From positions 62,001-126,000 of the forward strand of contig JAWVFQ010000018.1 of NCBI GenBank assembly GCA_033856025.1: a stretch of 64,000 nucleotides of DNA, read 5' to 3'. The notes below the pieces were generated by a model that saw nothing but the letters and a program-made list of their open reading frames with translations, searched no databases and was not told the origin of the DNA. The DNA comes from AC-38 sp033856025. Its GTDB lineage: Bacteria; Actinomycetota; Thermoleophilia; Solirubrobacterales; Solirubrobacteraceae. Made by a program: the position numbers and the translations under genes. Numbering within the stretch: position 1 is the first letter of the stretch; each line of letters opens with the position of its first letter. Below, in pieces: positions 26,819-36,432 of the stretch.

Positions 26819-29377
26819 ATGCAAGCCGACCGCTTCACGATCAAGTCCCAGGAGGCCATCCAGGCGGCTCAACGCCTGGCCGAGGGGCGCCGCAACCCCC
26901 AGCTCACGCCCGAGCATCTGCTCGCGGTCCTGCTCGAGGGGGAGGCCGGCGTCGTGGTACCCGTCCTGGGCAAGCTCGGCGCCGACCCGGCCCCGATCCG
27001 CGCCGAGGTCAACGCCGCGCTGGACGCGCTTCCCACGGTCAGCGGCGACTCCGCCGAGCCGGCCGGGGCCTCCAACGACCTCCTGGTCGTGCTGCGCGCC
27101 GCCGAGTCGGCGATGTCGCGTCTGCGCGACGAGTACGTCTCCACCGAGCACCTGCTGCTCGCCCTGGCCGCGTCCAAGACCAAGGCCGGGGAAGCGCTGC
27201 GCGCCGCCGGCGCCACCGAGGCCGACCTCGAGCGCGCCATCGCGGAGGTCCGCGGCCCCCACCGCGTGACCAGCCAGAGCGCCGAGGAGCAGTACGGCGC
27301 GCTGGAGAAGTTCGGCACCGACCTCAACCAGGCCGCCGAGTCGGGCAAGCTGGACCCGGTCATCGGGCGCGACGACGAGATCCGCCGCGTCATCCAGGTC
27401 CTCTCCCGGCGCACCAAGAACAATCCCGTCCTGATCGGCGAGCCCGGCGTGGGCAAGACCGCGATCGTCGAGGGCCTGGCCCAGCGCATCGTGTCCGGCG
27501 ACATCCCCGAGTCGCTGCGCGACCGGCGCGTCATCTCGCTGGACATCGGCGCGATGGTGGCCGGCTCCAAGTTCCGGGGCGAGTTCGAGGAGCGCCTGAA
27601 GGCGGTCCTCAAGGAGGTCGTCGACGCGGCCGGCCAGGTCATCGTCTTCATGGACGAGCTGCACACCATCGTGGGCGCGGGCGCCGCCGAGGGCGCCGTC
27701 GACGCCGGCAACATGCTCAAGCCGATGCTGGCGCGCGGCGAGCTGCGCGCCGTCGGCGCCACCACGCTGGACGAGTACCGCAAGCACATCGAGAAGGACC
27801 CGGCGCTGGAGCGCCGCTTCCAGCCCGTCCTGGTCGACGAGCCCTCCGTGGAGGACACGATCGCGATCCTGCGCGGCCTCAAGGAGCGCTACGAGGTGCA
27901 CCACGGCGTGCGCATCCAGGACACCGCGATCATCGCCGCGGCCACCCTGTCGCACCGCTACATCACCGACCGCTTCCTCCCCGACAAGGCGATCGACCTG
28001 ATCGACGAGTCGGCCTCGCGGCTGCGGATCGAGATCGACTCGATGCCCACCGAGATCGACGAGGTGGAGCGACGCATCATGCAGCTGGACATCGAGCTGG
28101 CGGCGCTGGAGAAGGAGCGCGACGAGGCCTCCGTGGCCCGCCGCGAGGCGATCGAGCGCGAGCGCGCCGAGCTGGCCGAGCAGTCGGCCGGGATGAAGGC
28201 GCGCTGGCAGGCCGAGAAGGACGCCATCTCCGAGGTCCGTGAGGTCAAGGAGCGCATGGAGCAGGCCCACCGCGAGGTCGAGCGCGCCGAGCGCGAGGCC
28301 GACCTCCAGCGGGCGGCCGAGCTGCGCTACGGCGAGATCCCCGAGCTGGAGAAGAAGCTGGCCGAGCTGGAGTCCCAGCAGGACGGCCGCGAGGAGACGA
28401 CCTTCCTCAAGGAGGAGGTCGACGCCGACGACGTGGCCGAGGTCGTGGCCAAGTGGACCGGCATCCCGGTGAGCCGCCTGCTGGAGGGCGAGGTCGAGAA
28501 GCTCGTCCACATGGAGGAGCGCCTGCACCGCCGGGTCATCGGCCAGGACGAGGCCGTCGAGGCCGTGGCCAACGCCCTGCGCCGCTCGCGGGCGGGGCTC
28601 CAGGACCCGGATCGCCCGATCGGCAACTTCCTCTTCCTCGGGCCCACCGGCGTGGGCAAGACCGAGCTGGCCCGAGCGCTGGCGGAGTTCATGTTCGACT
28701 CCCAGGACGCGATGGTGCGAATTGACATGAGTGAATACATGGAGAAGCACTCCGTCTCGAGGCTGGTCGGGGCGCCCCCCGGCTACGTGGGCTACGAGGA
28801 GGGCGGTCAGCTCACCGAGGCCGTCCGCCGCCGGCCCTACGGGGTCGTCCTGCTGGACGAGATCGAGAAGGCGCACCCCGACGTGTTCAACACGCTGCTG
28901 CAGGTGATGGACGACGGGCGCCTGACCGACGGCCAGGGCCGCACCGTGGACTTCAAGAACGTCGTCCTGATCATGACCTCCAACATCCCGGGCGGGACGG
29001 CGGGCGCCGAGGCGGCGTTCAAGCCGGAGTTCATCAACCGCCTGGACGACATCGTCGAGTTCGCGCCCCTCTCCCGCGATCAGCTGGGCGCGATCGTCGA
29101 GCTCCAGGCCGGGCGCCTCGTCGCGCGCGTGCGCGAGCGCGGGATCGAGATCGAGCTCACCGAGGCGGCGCGACAGCTGCTCGGGGACCTCGGCTACGAC
29201 CCGACGTACGGCGCGCGGCCCCTCAAGCGGGTGATCCAGAAGCGACTGGTCGACCGGCTGGCGCTGGCCATCCTGGAGGGCGAGTTCGCCGAGGGCGACA
29301 CCGTGCGGGTGGACGCCGCCGAGGGCGAGCTGGTGTTCACGAAGGCCTCGGCCTCGACGCCGGTAGCGGCCGCCTAG
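26819..29377 (+). CDS. clpB: Disaggregase ClpB (Hsp100)
   Basis: An 852-residue AAA+ protein that pulls polypeptides out of aggregates with DnaK. It has the N-terminal double Clp repeat (1-150), NBD1 with Walker A G-E-P-G-V-G-K-T (Lys213) and Walker B V-I-V-F-M-D-E-L-H, the long coiled-coil middle domain (about 405-525) and NBD2 with G-P-T-G-V-G-K-T (Lys614) and V-V-L-L-D-E-I-E-K-A. The middle domain separates it from ClpA/ClpC, and no ClpP-binding loop is evident. Length is normal. It sits alone under its own candidate HspR operator. The restriction island begins 70 bases after its stop. Confidence 0.97.
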   Translation: MQADRFTIKSQEAIQAAQRLAEGRRNPQLTPEHLLAVLLEGEAGVVVPVLGKLGADPAPIRAEVNAALDALPTVSGDSAEPAGASNDLLVVLRAAESAMSRLRDEYVSTEHLLLALAASKTKAGEALRAAGATEADLERAIAEVRGPHRVTSQSAEEQYGALEKFGTDLNQAAESGKLDPVIGRDDEIRRVIQVLSRRTKNNPVLIGEPGVGKTAIVEGLAQRIVSGDIPESLRDRRVISLDIGAMVAGSKFRGEFEERLKAVLKEVVDAAGQVIVFMDELHTIVGAGAAEGAVDAGNMLKPMLARGELRAVGATTLDEYRKHIEKDPALERRFQPVLVDEPSVEDTIAILRGLKERYEVHHGVRIQDTAIIAAATLSHRYITDRFLPDKAIDLIDESASRLRIEIDSMPTEIDEVERRIMQLDIELAALEKERDEASVARREAIERERAELAEQSAGMKARWQAEKDAISEVREVKERMEQAHREVERAEREADLQRAAELRYGEIPELEKKLAELESQQDGREETTFLKEEVDADDVAEVVAKWTGIPVSRLLEGEVEKLVHMEERLHRRVIGQDEAVEAVANALRRSRAGLQDPDRPIGNFLFLGPTGVGKTELARALAEFMFDSQDAMVRIDMSEYMEKHSVSRLVGAPPGYVGYEEGGQLTEAVRRRPYGVVLLDEIEKAHPDVFNTLLQVMDDGRLTDGQGRTVDFKNVVLIMTSNIPGGTAGAEAAFKPEFINRLDDIVEFAPLSRDQLGAIVELQAGRLVARVRERGIEIELTEAARQLLGDLGYDPTYGARPLKRVIQKRLVDRLALAILEGEFAEGDTVRVDAAEGELVFTKASASTPVAAA

Positions 29378-29445
29378 CCTGGACGCCCGTCGCGGCTCAT
29401 CGCGGAAGCTGAGTAGCTCACGCGAGGTCTAATCTCCCTTGAGAG

Positions 29446-31446
29446 ATGGAGAGTTCCAACGGACACGTCCAGTTCATCTGGGAGATCGCCGAGCTCCTGC
29501 GCGGCGACTACAAGCAGTCGGAGTATGGCCGCGTGATCCTGCCCTTCACGGTCGTACGCCGCCTCGACCTCGTGCTGGCTCCCACCAAGCATGACGTCCT
29601 GGAGGAGTCAGGGCGCGCCGAGGGGCTCGACTTCGACCCTGACCCGGTGCTCCGCAAGGCCGCTGGGCAGCGCTTCTACAACACGTCCGAACTGGACTTG
29701 GAGAAAGTGGCAGGCGACGCGTCGAACGTCACGGCGGGCCTGCGCGCCTACCTGGCCGCGTTTTCGCCCACGGTCCGGGAAATCTTCGATGCGTTTGCCT
29801 TCGACCAGCAGATCACCAGGCTGCACAAGGCGAACCTGCTCTACAGGGTCCTTACCCGGTTCCTCGACGCGGATCTGCACCCCGAGTCGGTCTCGAACGC
29901 CAGCATGGGCGACATCTTCGAGGAGCTGATCCGGCGCTTCTCGGAGGCATCGAACGAGACCGCGGGCGAGCACTTCACCCCGCGTGAGGTGGTTCGGCTC
30001 TGCGCTGAACTGGTGCTGGCCGGGGACGAGGAGGTCACAACCAAGCCGGGCGCCATCCGCAAGGTCTACGATCCGGCATGCGGGACGGGGGGGATGCTCT
30101 CAGTGACTGAGGAGCTGGTCCGAGAGCGAAACCCGCGCGCCCGCCTCTACCTCTACGGACAGGAGCTCAATCCGGAGTCGTGGGCGATCTGCCGATCGGA
30201 GATGCTGCTCAAGGGGCAAGACCCGTCGAGCATCTATCCCCGCTCGACCCTCTCCGAAGACGGCCTTCGGACCGAGCGGTTCGACCTGATGCTTGCCAAC
30301 CCCCCGTTCGGGGTCGACTGGTCCAAGGACCAAGAGGCGGTCATCGATGAGCGGGAGTCGCTCGGCGACCGCGGGCGGTTTGCGGCCGGTATCCCGCCCA
30401 AGAACGACGGCGCGTTGCTCTTCCTTCAGACGATGCTCGCGAAGCGAAAGTCGGCCGAGGACGGTGGGAGCCGGATTGCGATCATCTTCAACGGCTCGCC
30501 CCTCTTCAGCGGCGGTGCCGGCTCTGGTCCGAGCGAGATCCGCCGCTGGATCCTCGAGAACGACTGGCTCGAGGCAATCGTCGCCCTCCCCGAGCAGCTT
30601 TTCTACAACACCGGCATCGCGACCTACGTCTGGGTGCTCACCAACCATAAGTCCTCAGCAAGGCGCGGAAAGGTGCAGCTGATCGACGGACGCGAGCTGT
30701 GGGAGCCGATGCAAAAGAGCCTTGGCGACAAGCGCCGCCGCCTCTCGCGGTCCCATATCGATGACCTCCTCTCCCTCTACCGCGCATTCGAGGACAACGA
30801 GCGCTCGAAGGTACGGGAGAACGGCTTCTTCATGTACCGCCGCATCACGGTGGAGCGTCCGCTCCGGTTGCGCTACGAGGTGACCGAAGAGGCGATCGCC
30901 CGACTACGCGGGTCGAAGGTGTTCAAGGATCTGACGAAGCCGGTCCCAAACGCAAAACAGCCGACCGAGGCGATTGCGCGCGGCGAGGCTGTCCAGTCAG
31001 CGCTCTTGGACGGCCTCAGAGCCCTCAATGGCTTCGCTACCACGGACCGGTCTCAGGCTGAGATCAAGGTCCGCAATGTCCTTCGGGCAATTGAGCGGCC
31101 CAGCGCCGGTCTCCGTAAGGCGGTCTGGGACGCGCTCGCGGTGCGCGACGACGCTGCTCCAGTTGTCACAAATGGAAAGGGGCAGCCACAGTCCGACCCA
31201 GCACTCCGCGACTCCGAGACCGTACCGCTCCGTGAATCGGTCGCAGACTATATGCGGCGCGAGGTCTTGCCGTTTGTCGAGGACGCGTGGGTCAATGAAA
31301 GTAATGACCGTATCGGCGCCGAGCTCCCTGTGACACGCGTCTTCTATCAGCATCAACCGCCACGCTCCCTTGAGACCATCGATGCCGAGATTCGGGCCTT
31401 AGAGGAGGAGATCGCCGTGCTCACAAGCCAGGTGACCGGTCGGTGA
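29446..31446 (+). CDS. hsdM: Type I restriction-modification methyltransferase subunit HsdM
   Basis: A 666-residue N6-adenine methyltransferase. The N-terminal helical HsdM_N region is followed by the SAM motif D-P-A-C-G-T-G-G from Asp209 and the catalytic N-P-P-F-G from Asn285. A C-terminal tail ends in a coiled coil with E-E-E-I, the usual contact to HsdS. With HsdS it methylates host sites. Codon use and GC are lower than in clpB, consistent with acquisition. The ATG is preceded by GAGAG, and TCTAAT/TAATCT at 29428-29435 is a possible -10 box. First gene of the hsdMSR-HEPN unit. Confidence 0.93.
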   Translation: MESSNGHVQFIWEIAELLRGDYKQSEYGRVILPFTVVRRLDLVLAPTKHDVLEESGRAEGLDFDPDPVLRKAAGQRFYNTSELDLEKVAGDASNVTAGLRAYLAAFSPTVREIFDAFAFDQQITRLHKANLLYRVLTRFLDADLHPESVSNASMGDIFEELIRRFSEASNETAGEHFTPREVVRLCAELVLAGDEEVTTKPGAIRKVYDPACGTGGMLSVTEELVRERNPRARLYLYGQELNPESWAICRSEMLLKGQDPSSIYPRSTLSEDGLRTERFDLMLANPPFGVDWSKDQEAVIDERESLGDRGRFAAGIPPKNDGALLFLQTMLAKRKSAEDGGSRIAIIFNGSPLFSGGAGSGPSEIRRWILENDWLEAIVALPEQLFYNTGIATYVWVLTNHKSSARRGKVQLIDGRELWEPMQKSLGDKRRRLSRSHIDDLLSLYRAFEDNERSKVRENGFFMYRRITVERPLRLRYEVTEEAIARLRGSKVFKDLTKPVPNAKQPTEAIARGEAVQSALLDGLRALNGFATTDRSQAEIKVRNVLRAIERPSAGLRKAVWDALAVRDDAAPVVTNGKGQPQSDPALRDSETVPLRESVADYMRREVLPFVEDAWVNESNDRIGAELPVTRVFYQHQPPRSLETIDAEIRALEEEIAVLTSQVTGR

Positions 31447-31453
31447 GTACGCG

Positions 31454-32638
31454 GTGATGCAGGTTCGGCGACTGTTCCAAATCGTCAACGGGGGGACGCC
31501 AAGCTCAGACCAGGGCAACTGGGGCGGCGAGGTCACCTGGGTAACGCCCGACGATCTCGGCAAGAGCGATGGCATCCGGATCGCCACTTCCGCGCGCACG
31601 CTCACGATGGCCGGGCTCCGGGCGTCCGCGAACCTCGTGCCACGCGGGACTATTGTGCTTTCCACACGCGCCCCGATCGGCCATATTGCCATCGCGGATG
31701 TTCGACTCGCGTTCAACCAAGGCTGCAAGGGTCTGGTGCCACGACAGGATCTTGACGAGCGCTTTTTTTACTACCAGCTCATAGCCATGCGACCTGAGCT
31801 ACAAGTCGCTGGACAGGGCGTGACTTTTCCGGAGCTATCTGGCGTAAGGTTGGGGGCGATGCGACTCGCGTGCCCGTCGCTCGGCGAGCAGCGCCGCATT
31901 GCGGATTTTCTCGAGAGGGAAACTGGCAGGATCGACGAGGCTTTACGCCTAAAGCGAGAGCTTTTCGATCGGCTTTCCGATCGAGTCGCTGCCGTGATGC
32001 ATGAGGCGGTCGCGGGGCTACCTCGCAATGCCCGCCTCGCATACGTCGTGGTGTGGCGCTCCGGGGGAACTCCGCCGAAGGCAGAGCCGAGCCACTGGTG
32101 GGGTGACCTTCCTTGGGCGTCGACGAAGGATCTGATCCAGGACGAGCTCAACGACACGGTGGATCACATCACCGAGGACGCAGCGGCCGCGCATTCCACT
32201 GTCGTCCCTCCTGGGACCGTGCTCGTCGCCACCCGCGGCATGGCTCTCGCCAAGAGATTGCCGCTCGCGGTCGCGTCCCGTCGAATGGCGTTTAACCAAG
32301 ACCTAAAGGCGCTTATTCCAAGCCCGGCCGTTGAATCTGGGTATCTGCGGGTGGTTTTACGGGGGCTTGAATCCGAGATACTTGCCAACGTGGTGGAAGC
32401 GGCCCATGGGACGCGGCGGCTTGAAACCAGATGGCTAAAGGCGCTCCGGGTTCCGGTTCCGGACTTGCGCCTTCAACGCTCGACCGTGGAGCGCGTCCAG
32501 GCCATCGAGACACAGAATGACGCGGTGGCCTCTCGTCTTGAACGCCAAATGTCACTTCTGATCGAGCGCCGCCAGGCCTTGATTACCAACGCCGTCAGCG
32601 GCGAACTGGATACGACGTCCTACCCCGCCTCGTGCTAA
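31454..32638 (+). CDS. hsdS: Type I restriction specificity subunit HsdS
   Basis: A 394-residue DNA-recognition subunit with two target-recognition domains (about 1-150 and 195-345). Each starts with the typical N-G-G-T-P-S / S-G-G-T-P-P phrase and is followed by a helical spacer; the first spacer holds E-Q-R-R-I-A-D-F-L-E and the second ends L-I-E-R-R-Q-A-L-I-T-N-A-V-S-G. Both halves look intact, so a bipartite target is expected. GTG 31454 and ATG 31457 are adjacent possible starts. Seven bases separate it from hsdM and four from hsdR. Confidence 0.92.
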   Translation: MMQVRRLFQIVNGGTPSSDQGNWGGEVTWVTPDDLGKSDGIRIATSARTLTMAGLRASANLVPRGTIVLSTRAPIGHIAIADVRLAFNQGCKGLVPRQDLDERFFYYQLIAMRPELQVAGQGVTFPELSGVRLGAMRLACPSLGEQRRIADFLERETGRIDEALRLKRELFDRLSDRVAAVMHEAVAGLPRNARLAYVVVWRSGGTPPKAEPSHWWGDLPWASTKDLIQDELNDTVDHITEDAAAAHSTVVPPGTVLVATRGMALAKRLPLAVASRRMAFNQDLKALIPSPAVESGYLRVVLRGLESEILANVVEAAHGTRRLETRWLKALRVPVPDLRLQRSTVERVQAIETQNDAVASRLERQMSLLIERRQALITNAVSGELDTTSYPASC

Positions 32639-32642
32639 CTAG

Positions 32643-35600
32643 ATGAAGCCCGTCGGTATGAGTGCTCACAAGGAGGCCGCTTTCGAGGATTTGATCGAAA
32701 GGCACCTCGTCAACCATGGGTGGGAGCGAGGTACGCCTTATAGCTTCGACCGCGAGCTCGGGATTGACTTCGACGAGCTCTTCGCGTTCATTGGGGCAAC
32801 GCAGCAGGAGGCGTGGGACGTGCTAGTCGAGCGACGGGGCGGCATGGAGCTCGCGCAGAGGGAGTTTCGCAAGCTCGTGGCGAAGCGCATCGACGAATCG
32901 GGGACTCTCCATGTGCTCCGCCGCGGGCTGACCGACCTGGGCGTGGACCTTCGACTCGCGTACTTCAAGCCCGAGCATGGACTGACGCCGGAGCTTGTTG
33001 GCGGCTACCAAGGAAACCGCTGCACCGTAGTGAGGCAGCTTGGTTACTCGGAGGACGATCGCGACAAGACGCTCGATCTGGCGCTGCTCGTGAACGGCAT
33101 CCCTACGGCAACTGCTGAGCTGAAGAACCCGCTCACCGGCCAGAACGTCGAGCACGCCAAGCACCAGTACCGCCACGACCGGGATCCTTCGGAACCGATC
33201 TTCGCTCGCCGCGCGCTCGTCCATTTCGCCGCCGATCCGAACCTTGTCTTCCTTGCCACTCACCTACAGGGCGAGGACACCGTATTCGTTCCGTTCAACC
33301 AGGGAAGCGCTGGGCCGGGCGAGCCGGGCGGTGCCGGGAACCCGCCCGCGAGGGACGGCCGACACGCGACCGCCTATCTCTGGGAGGACGTGTGGGAGCG
33401 GGATGCCTGGCTCGAGCTCCTACATCGCTTCTTCCATATCGAACCCTCGGCGCCGACTCACCGCGGAAGACGGCGCGGGAGCAATCCGGCCAGGGGCGGC
33501 AACGTGACCTTCCCGCGCTTCCAACAGTGGGATGCCGTTCGCAGGCTCGTCGCCGACGCGCGCGACCACGGCGCTGGGCGCAAGTACCTCGTTCAGCACT
33601 CGGCTGGCTCGGGCAAGTCTAATACGATTGCGTGGCTCGCACACAGGCTCGCTGGGCTTCACGCCGAGGACCGGAAGGTCTTCGACAAGGTGGTCGTGAT
33701 CACCGATCGCGTCGTTCTCGATCGCCAGCTCCAGGCGACTGTCTTTCAGTTCGATCACGAACCGGGGATGGTGGAGAAGGTCGAGGGAACCTCCGCCCAG
33801 CTCGCAGACGCCCTCGAGACGAGCACCGCGAAGATTGTCGTCTCCACACTGCAGAAGTTCCCCTTCGTGTTGGAGAGGATCGATGACCTTTCGGACAAGC
33901 GCTTCGCTGTGATCGTCGACGAGGCGCACTCCTCACAATCGGGAGAGGCCGCCAAGGCGCTCCGCGCGGCGCTTGGGTCCGGCTGGCAGCTCGACACCGA
34001 GGAGCACGACACCGAGCCGGATGAAATCCGAGAGATGGCCACGGCACTGATCGAGCGCTCGGCACGGGAGCGCGGGCCGCAGCGAAATCTTTCGTACTTC
34101 GCCTTCACCGCGACGCCGACCAAGCGGACATTGCAGGTCTTCGGCGCCATCGAGGACGGAGAGCTGCGGCCCTTCCACACCTACTCGATGCGTCAGGCCA
34201 TCGAGGAGGGGTTCATTCTCGATGTTCTGCGCCGCTTCATGCCCTACCGGGTGTTCTGGAAGGTTGCGTCCAAGCTCGAACAAGACCCGGAGGTCAAGCG
34301 CCGCGACGCGGCGACAGAGATCGTGCGCTTCGTTTCCGCCCGGCCCGAGACGCTGGACGAAAAGGCAAAGATCATCGTGGAGCACTTCCGGACGTCGACC
34401 CGCAAGCTGATCGGCGGGCGGGCGAAGGCGATGGTTGTCACCCCCTCACGCGAGGTCGCAGTGCGCACCCACTTCGCGCTCGAGGCCTATATCCGTTCTC
34501 AGGGTTACGCGGACTGCGACCCACTCGTCGCATTCTCAGGCACGGTAGATCTCGACGGTGAGCCTTGGACCGAGGCCGGGATCAACGGCTTCGGCGAGAA
34601 GCAACTCGCGGAGCGGTTCGGGGGCGACCACTACCGGATTCTCACCGTCGCCGAGAAGTACCAGACCGGATTCGACCAGCCGCTCCTCCACACGATGTAC
34701 GTGGACAAGCAGCTAAGCGGCCTGCGGGCAGTCCAGACGCTTTCGCGCCTCAACCGGGCGCACCCGCAGAAGGACGACACGTTCGTGCTCGACTTTGTCA
34801 ACTCGGCGGAGGACATTGGCGCCGCCTTCAAGCCCTGGTACGAGGGAACACGGGCGCTGCCGACGGACCCGAACGAGCTCTATAGCTCCCGCGAGCAGCT
34901 GCTCGGCTTCGGCGTCATCCGCGACGATGAGGAGTCGGCCTTCGCCGCGGCCCTGCTAGCGGGAGGCGAGAATGCACACGCCCTCTTATACGCCCAGCTC
35001 GAGCCGGCGAAAGAGCGGTTCGAAGGGCTCGACGCCCAAGCCCGTCGCGAGTTCCACGCCGCAGCTGCGAAGTTCTGCGAGCTCTATTCCTTCCTCGCTC
35101 AGGGCGTCGGTTTCAGCGATGCTCGGCTGGAGCGAAGCTACCTATACGCACGCCACCTTCAGCGCGTGCTTCCGCGTGAGAGAAGCCAGCGCCTTGACCT
35201 CGGCGACTCGCTTCAGCTGACCCATCTCAGGATCCAGGCTGGCGGCGAACTCGACGCCGGTGTGGAGGGCGAGGCTCTGCCCATGCGCCCCGAGGACGCA
35301 CAGGTGGCTGCGGTGGAGCCTGCGGTCGATCCTCTCTCTCAGATCATCCGCGACCTGAACGAGCGTCATGGTCTCGAGCTCGGCGCTGGCGACGAGATCG
35401 TGCGCCGCATGGCCGAGTCGCTGGTCGAGGACGACGACCTCCGGGAGGCCGCGAACGCTAATTCGTTCACGAACTTCGAGCTCCTGTTCGACGAGAAGTT
35501 CGAGGAGAAGGCACTCGAGGCGCGCAATCAGAGCTGGGAGTTCTTCGAGCGGGCATTCGGCGACACAGAGGTTCGCGGCGAGCTCGAAGACGCGCTGGCA

Positions 35601-36008
35601 AGGGAGGTATACGCGCGGCTGACAGGTGAGCGAGGCTGGCGTGACAGACTCGGGGACACCTCACTGACTGAGGCCGAGCGCACAACGATCGAGCGTTTCA
35701 TAGAGCGAACGCAGGAGTCGTTGGGGACTGATCTAGACGCGATCTGGCTGTACGGGTCGAAAGCACGTGGTGACGCCAAAGACGGATCAGACATCGACTT
35801 GCTGGTGCTGGCGCGCGGAGGCCGCGAGGGTCATCGTAAAGCGATAGTCGGGCTCGCGCGTGAGCTTGAGACACTGGACGGCGATGGGCGCGCCGTCCTG
35901 TCCGCAACGGTTCAAGACCGCGAGTGGCTCGCCGAGCGGCGCGAGACCGAGGACTTCTTCATCCGCGATGTCGACCGCGACAAGATCGTTCTCTTCGGGG
36001 CGCCGTGA
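32643..36008 (+). CDS. hsdR: Type I restriction endonuclease HsdR fused to a C-terminal MNT nucleotidyltransferase
   Basis: A 1121-residue protein. The N-terminal PD-(D/E)xK nuclease shows Asp145 and E159-L-K161. The SF2 translocase follows with S-A-G-S-G-K-S near residue 322, V-D-E-A-H-S and F-T-A-T-P, then helical HsdR regions to about residue 1000. After that comes an extra module not normal for HsdR: W-L-Y-G-S-K-A-R-G-D ... S-D-I-D-L with G1038-S1039-x10-D1050-x-D1052, the signature of MNT-type polymerase-beta-fold nucleotidyltransferases such as MntA antitoxins. The frame is uninterrupted, so this is a true fusion in the sequence given. The stop overlaps the HEPN gene as GTGA. Role of the fusion: inferred link between restriction state and control of the HEPN partner. 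Confidence 0.93.
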   Translation: MKPVGMSAHKEAAFEDLIERHLVNHGWERGTPYSFDRELGIDFDELFAFIGATQQEAWDVLVERRGGMELAQREFRKLVAKRIDESGTLHVLRRGLTDLGVDLRLAYFKPEHGLTPELVGGYQGNRCTVVRQLGYSEDDRDKTLDLALLVNGIPTATAELKNPLTGQNVEHAKHQYRHDRDPSEPIFARRALVHFAADPNLVFLATHLQGEDTVFVPFNQGSAGPGEPGGAGNPPARDGRHATAYLWEDVWERDAWLELLHRFFHIEPSAPTHRGRRRGSNPARGGNVTFPRFQQWDAVRRLVADARDHGAGRKYLVQHSAGSGKSNTIAWLAHRLAGLHAEDRKVFDKVVVITDRVVLDRQLQATVFQFDHEPGMVEKVEGTSAQLADALETSTAKIVVSTLQKFPFVLERIDDLSDKRFAVIVDEAHSSQSGEAAKALRAALGSGWQLDTEEHDTEPDEIREMATALIERSARERGPQRNLSYFAFTATPTKRTLQVFGAIEDGELRPFHTYSMRQAIEEGFILDVLRRFMPYRVFWKVASKLEQDPEVKRRDAATEIVRFVSARPETLDEKAKIIVEHFRTSTRKLIGGRAKAMVVTPSREVAVRTHFALEAYIRSQGYADCDPLVAFSGTVDLDGEPWTEAGINGFGEKQLAERFGGDHYRILTVAEKYQTGFDQPLLHTMYVDKQLSGLRAVQTLSRLNRAHPQKDDTFVLDFVNSAEDIGAAFKPWYEGTRALPTDPNELYSSREQLLGFGVIRDDEESAFAAALLAGGENAHALLYAQLEPAKERFEGLDAQARREFHAAAAKFCELYSFLAQGVGFSDARLERSYLYARHLQRVLPRERSQRLDLGDSLQLTHLRIQAGGELDAGVEGEALPMRPEDAQVAAVEPAVDPLSQIIRDLNERHGLELGAGDEIVRRMAESLVEDDDLREAANANSFTNFELLFDEKFEEKALEARNQSWEFFERAFGDTEVRGELEDALAREVYARLTGERGWRDRLGDTSLTEAERTTIERFIERTQESLGTDLDAIWLYGSKARGDAKDGSDIDLLVLARGGREGHRKAIVGLARELETLDGDGRAVLSATVQDREWLAERRETEDFFIRDVDRDKIVLFGAP

Positions 36009-36376
36009 AGCCCCGCTCTGAGGAGTACCTGCGCGAGGCGGACCGGTTCTTGGCCGCTGCTCGCGTGCTGGTTGCGGCCAAGATCCCACAGAATTCGGCC
36101 GCGGAGGCCTACCAGGCCATGTTCTCCGCGGCCAGTGCCGCGCTGAGCGAGCTGGACCGAGAGGCGAGGACACACCGCGGCACCTGGTCTCTGTTCGACC
36201 AGCTCTTCGTTCGGCACGGTCAGTTTGACAGCCGCCTCAGGCGTGCCGCGCGAGACGCGGAGGAGCTTCGCTACGACTCCGACTATCGGCTGGGCGGGGC
36301 ATCGCAGGAGGAGGCGGAGCGCGCATTGGCCGACGCCGAGGAATTTGTCGCAGCAGTCAGGGCGATGTTCTCCTGA
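36005..36376 (+). CDS. HEPN-domain protein (probable RNase toxin of a HEPN-MNT pair)
   Basis: A 123-residue all-helical protein of the HEPN type: A-E-A-Y-Q-A-M-F near residue 36 and T-H-R-G near residue 56 match the family core. R52-E-A-R-T-H57 gives the Rx4H motif of HEPN ribonucleases. In HepT toxins a Tyr shortly after this His is AMPylated by MntA; here the residues after His are R-G-T-W, so that Tyr is absent at the expected place. The GTG start overlaps the hsdR-MNT stop, so the two halves of the pair are translationally coupled. It may be a toxin controlled by the HsdR-fused nucleotidyltransferase, or a non-toxic partner of it. Confidence 0.82.
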   Translation: MKPRSEEYLREADRFLAAARVLVAAKIPQNSAAEAYQAMFSAASAALSELDREARTHRGTWSLFDQLFVRHGQFDSRLRRAARDAEELRYDSDYRLGGASQEEAERALADAEEFVAAVRAMFS

Positions 36377-36432
36377 TCGCGCTTGAGCTGCCGCGCGCCT
36401 CCCTGCGACCCTGCGCCCGCCGCCGCGGCGGC

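Noticed and set aside
29446..36376. Island considered as part of a prophage or BREX/DISARM cluster
   Set aside because: No integrase, phage structural gene, pglX/brxL or drm gene is present; genes are limited to hsdMSR-MNT and HEPN.
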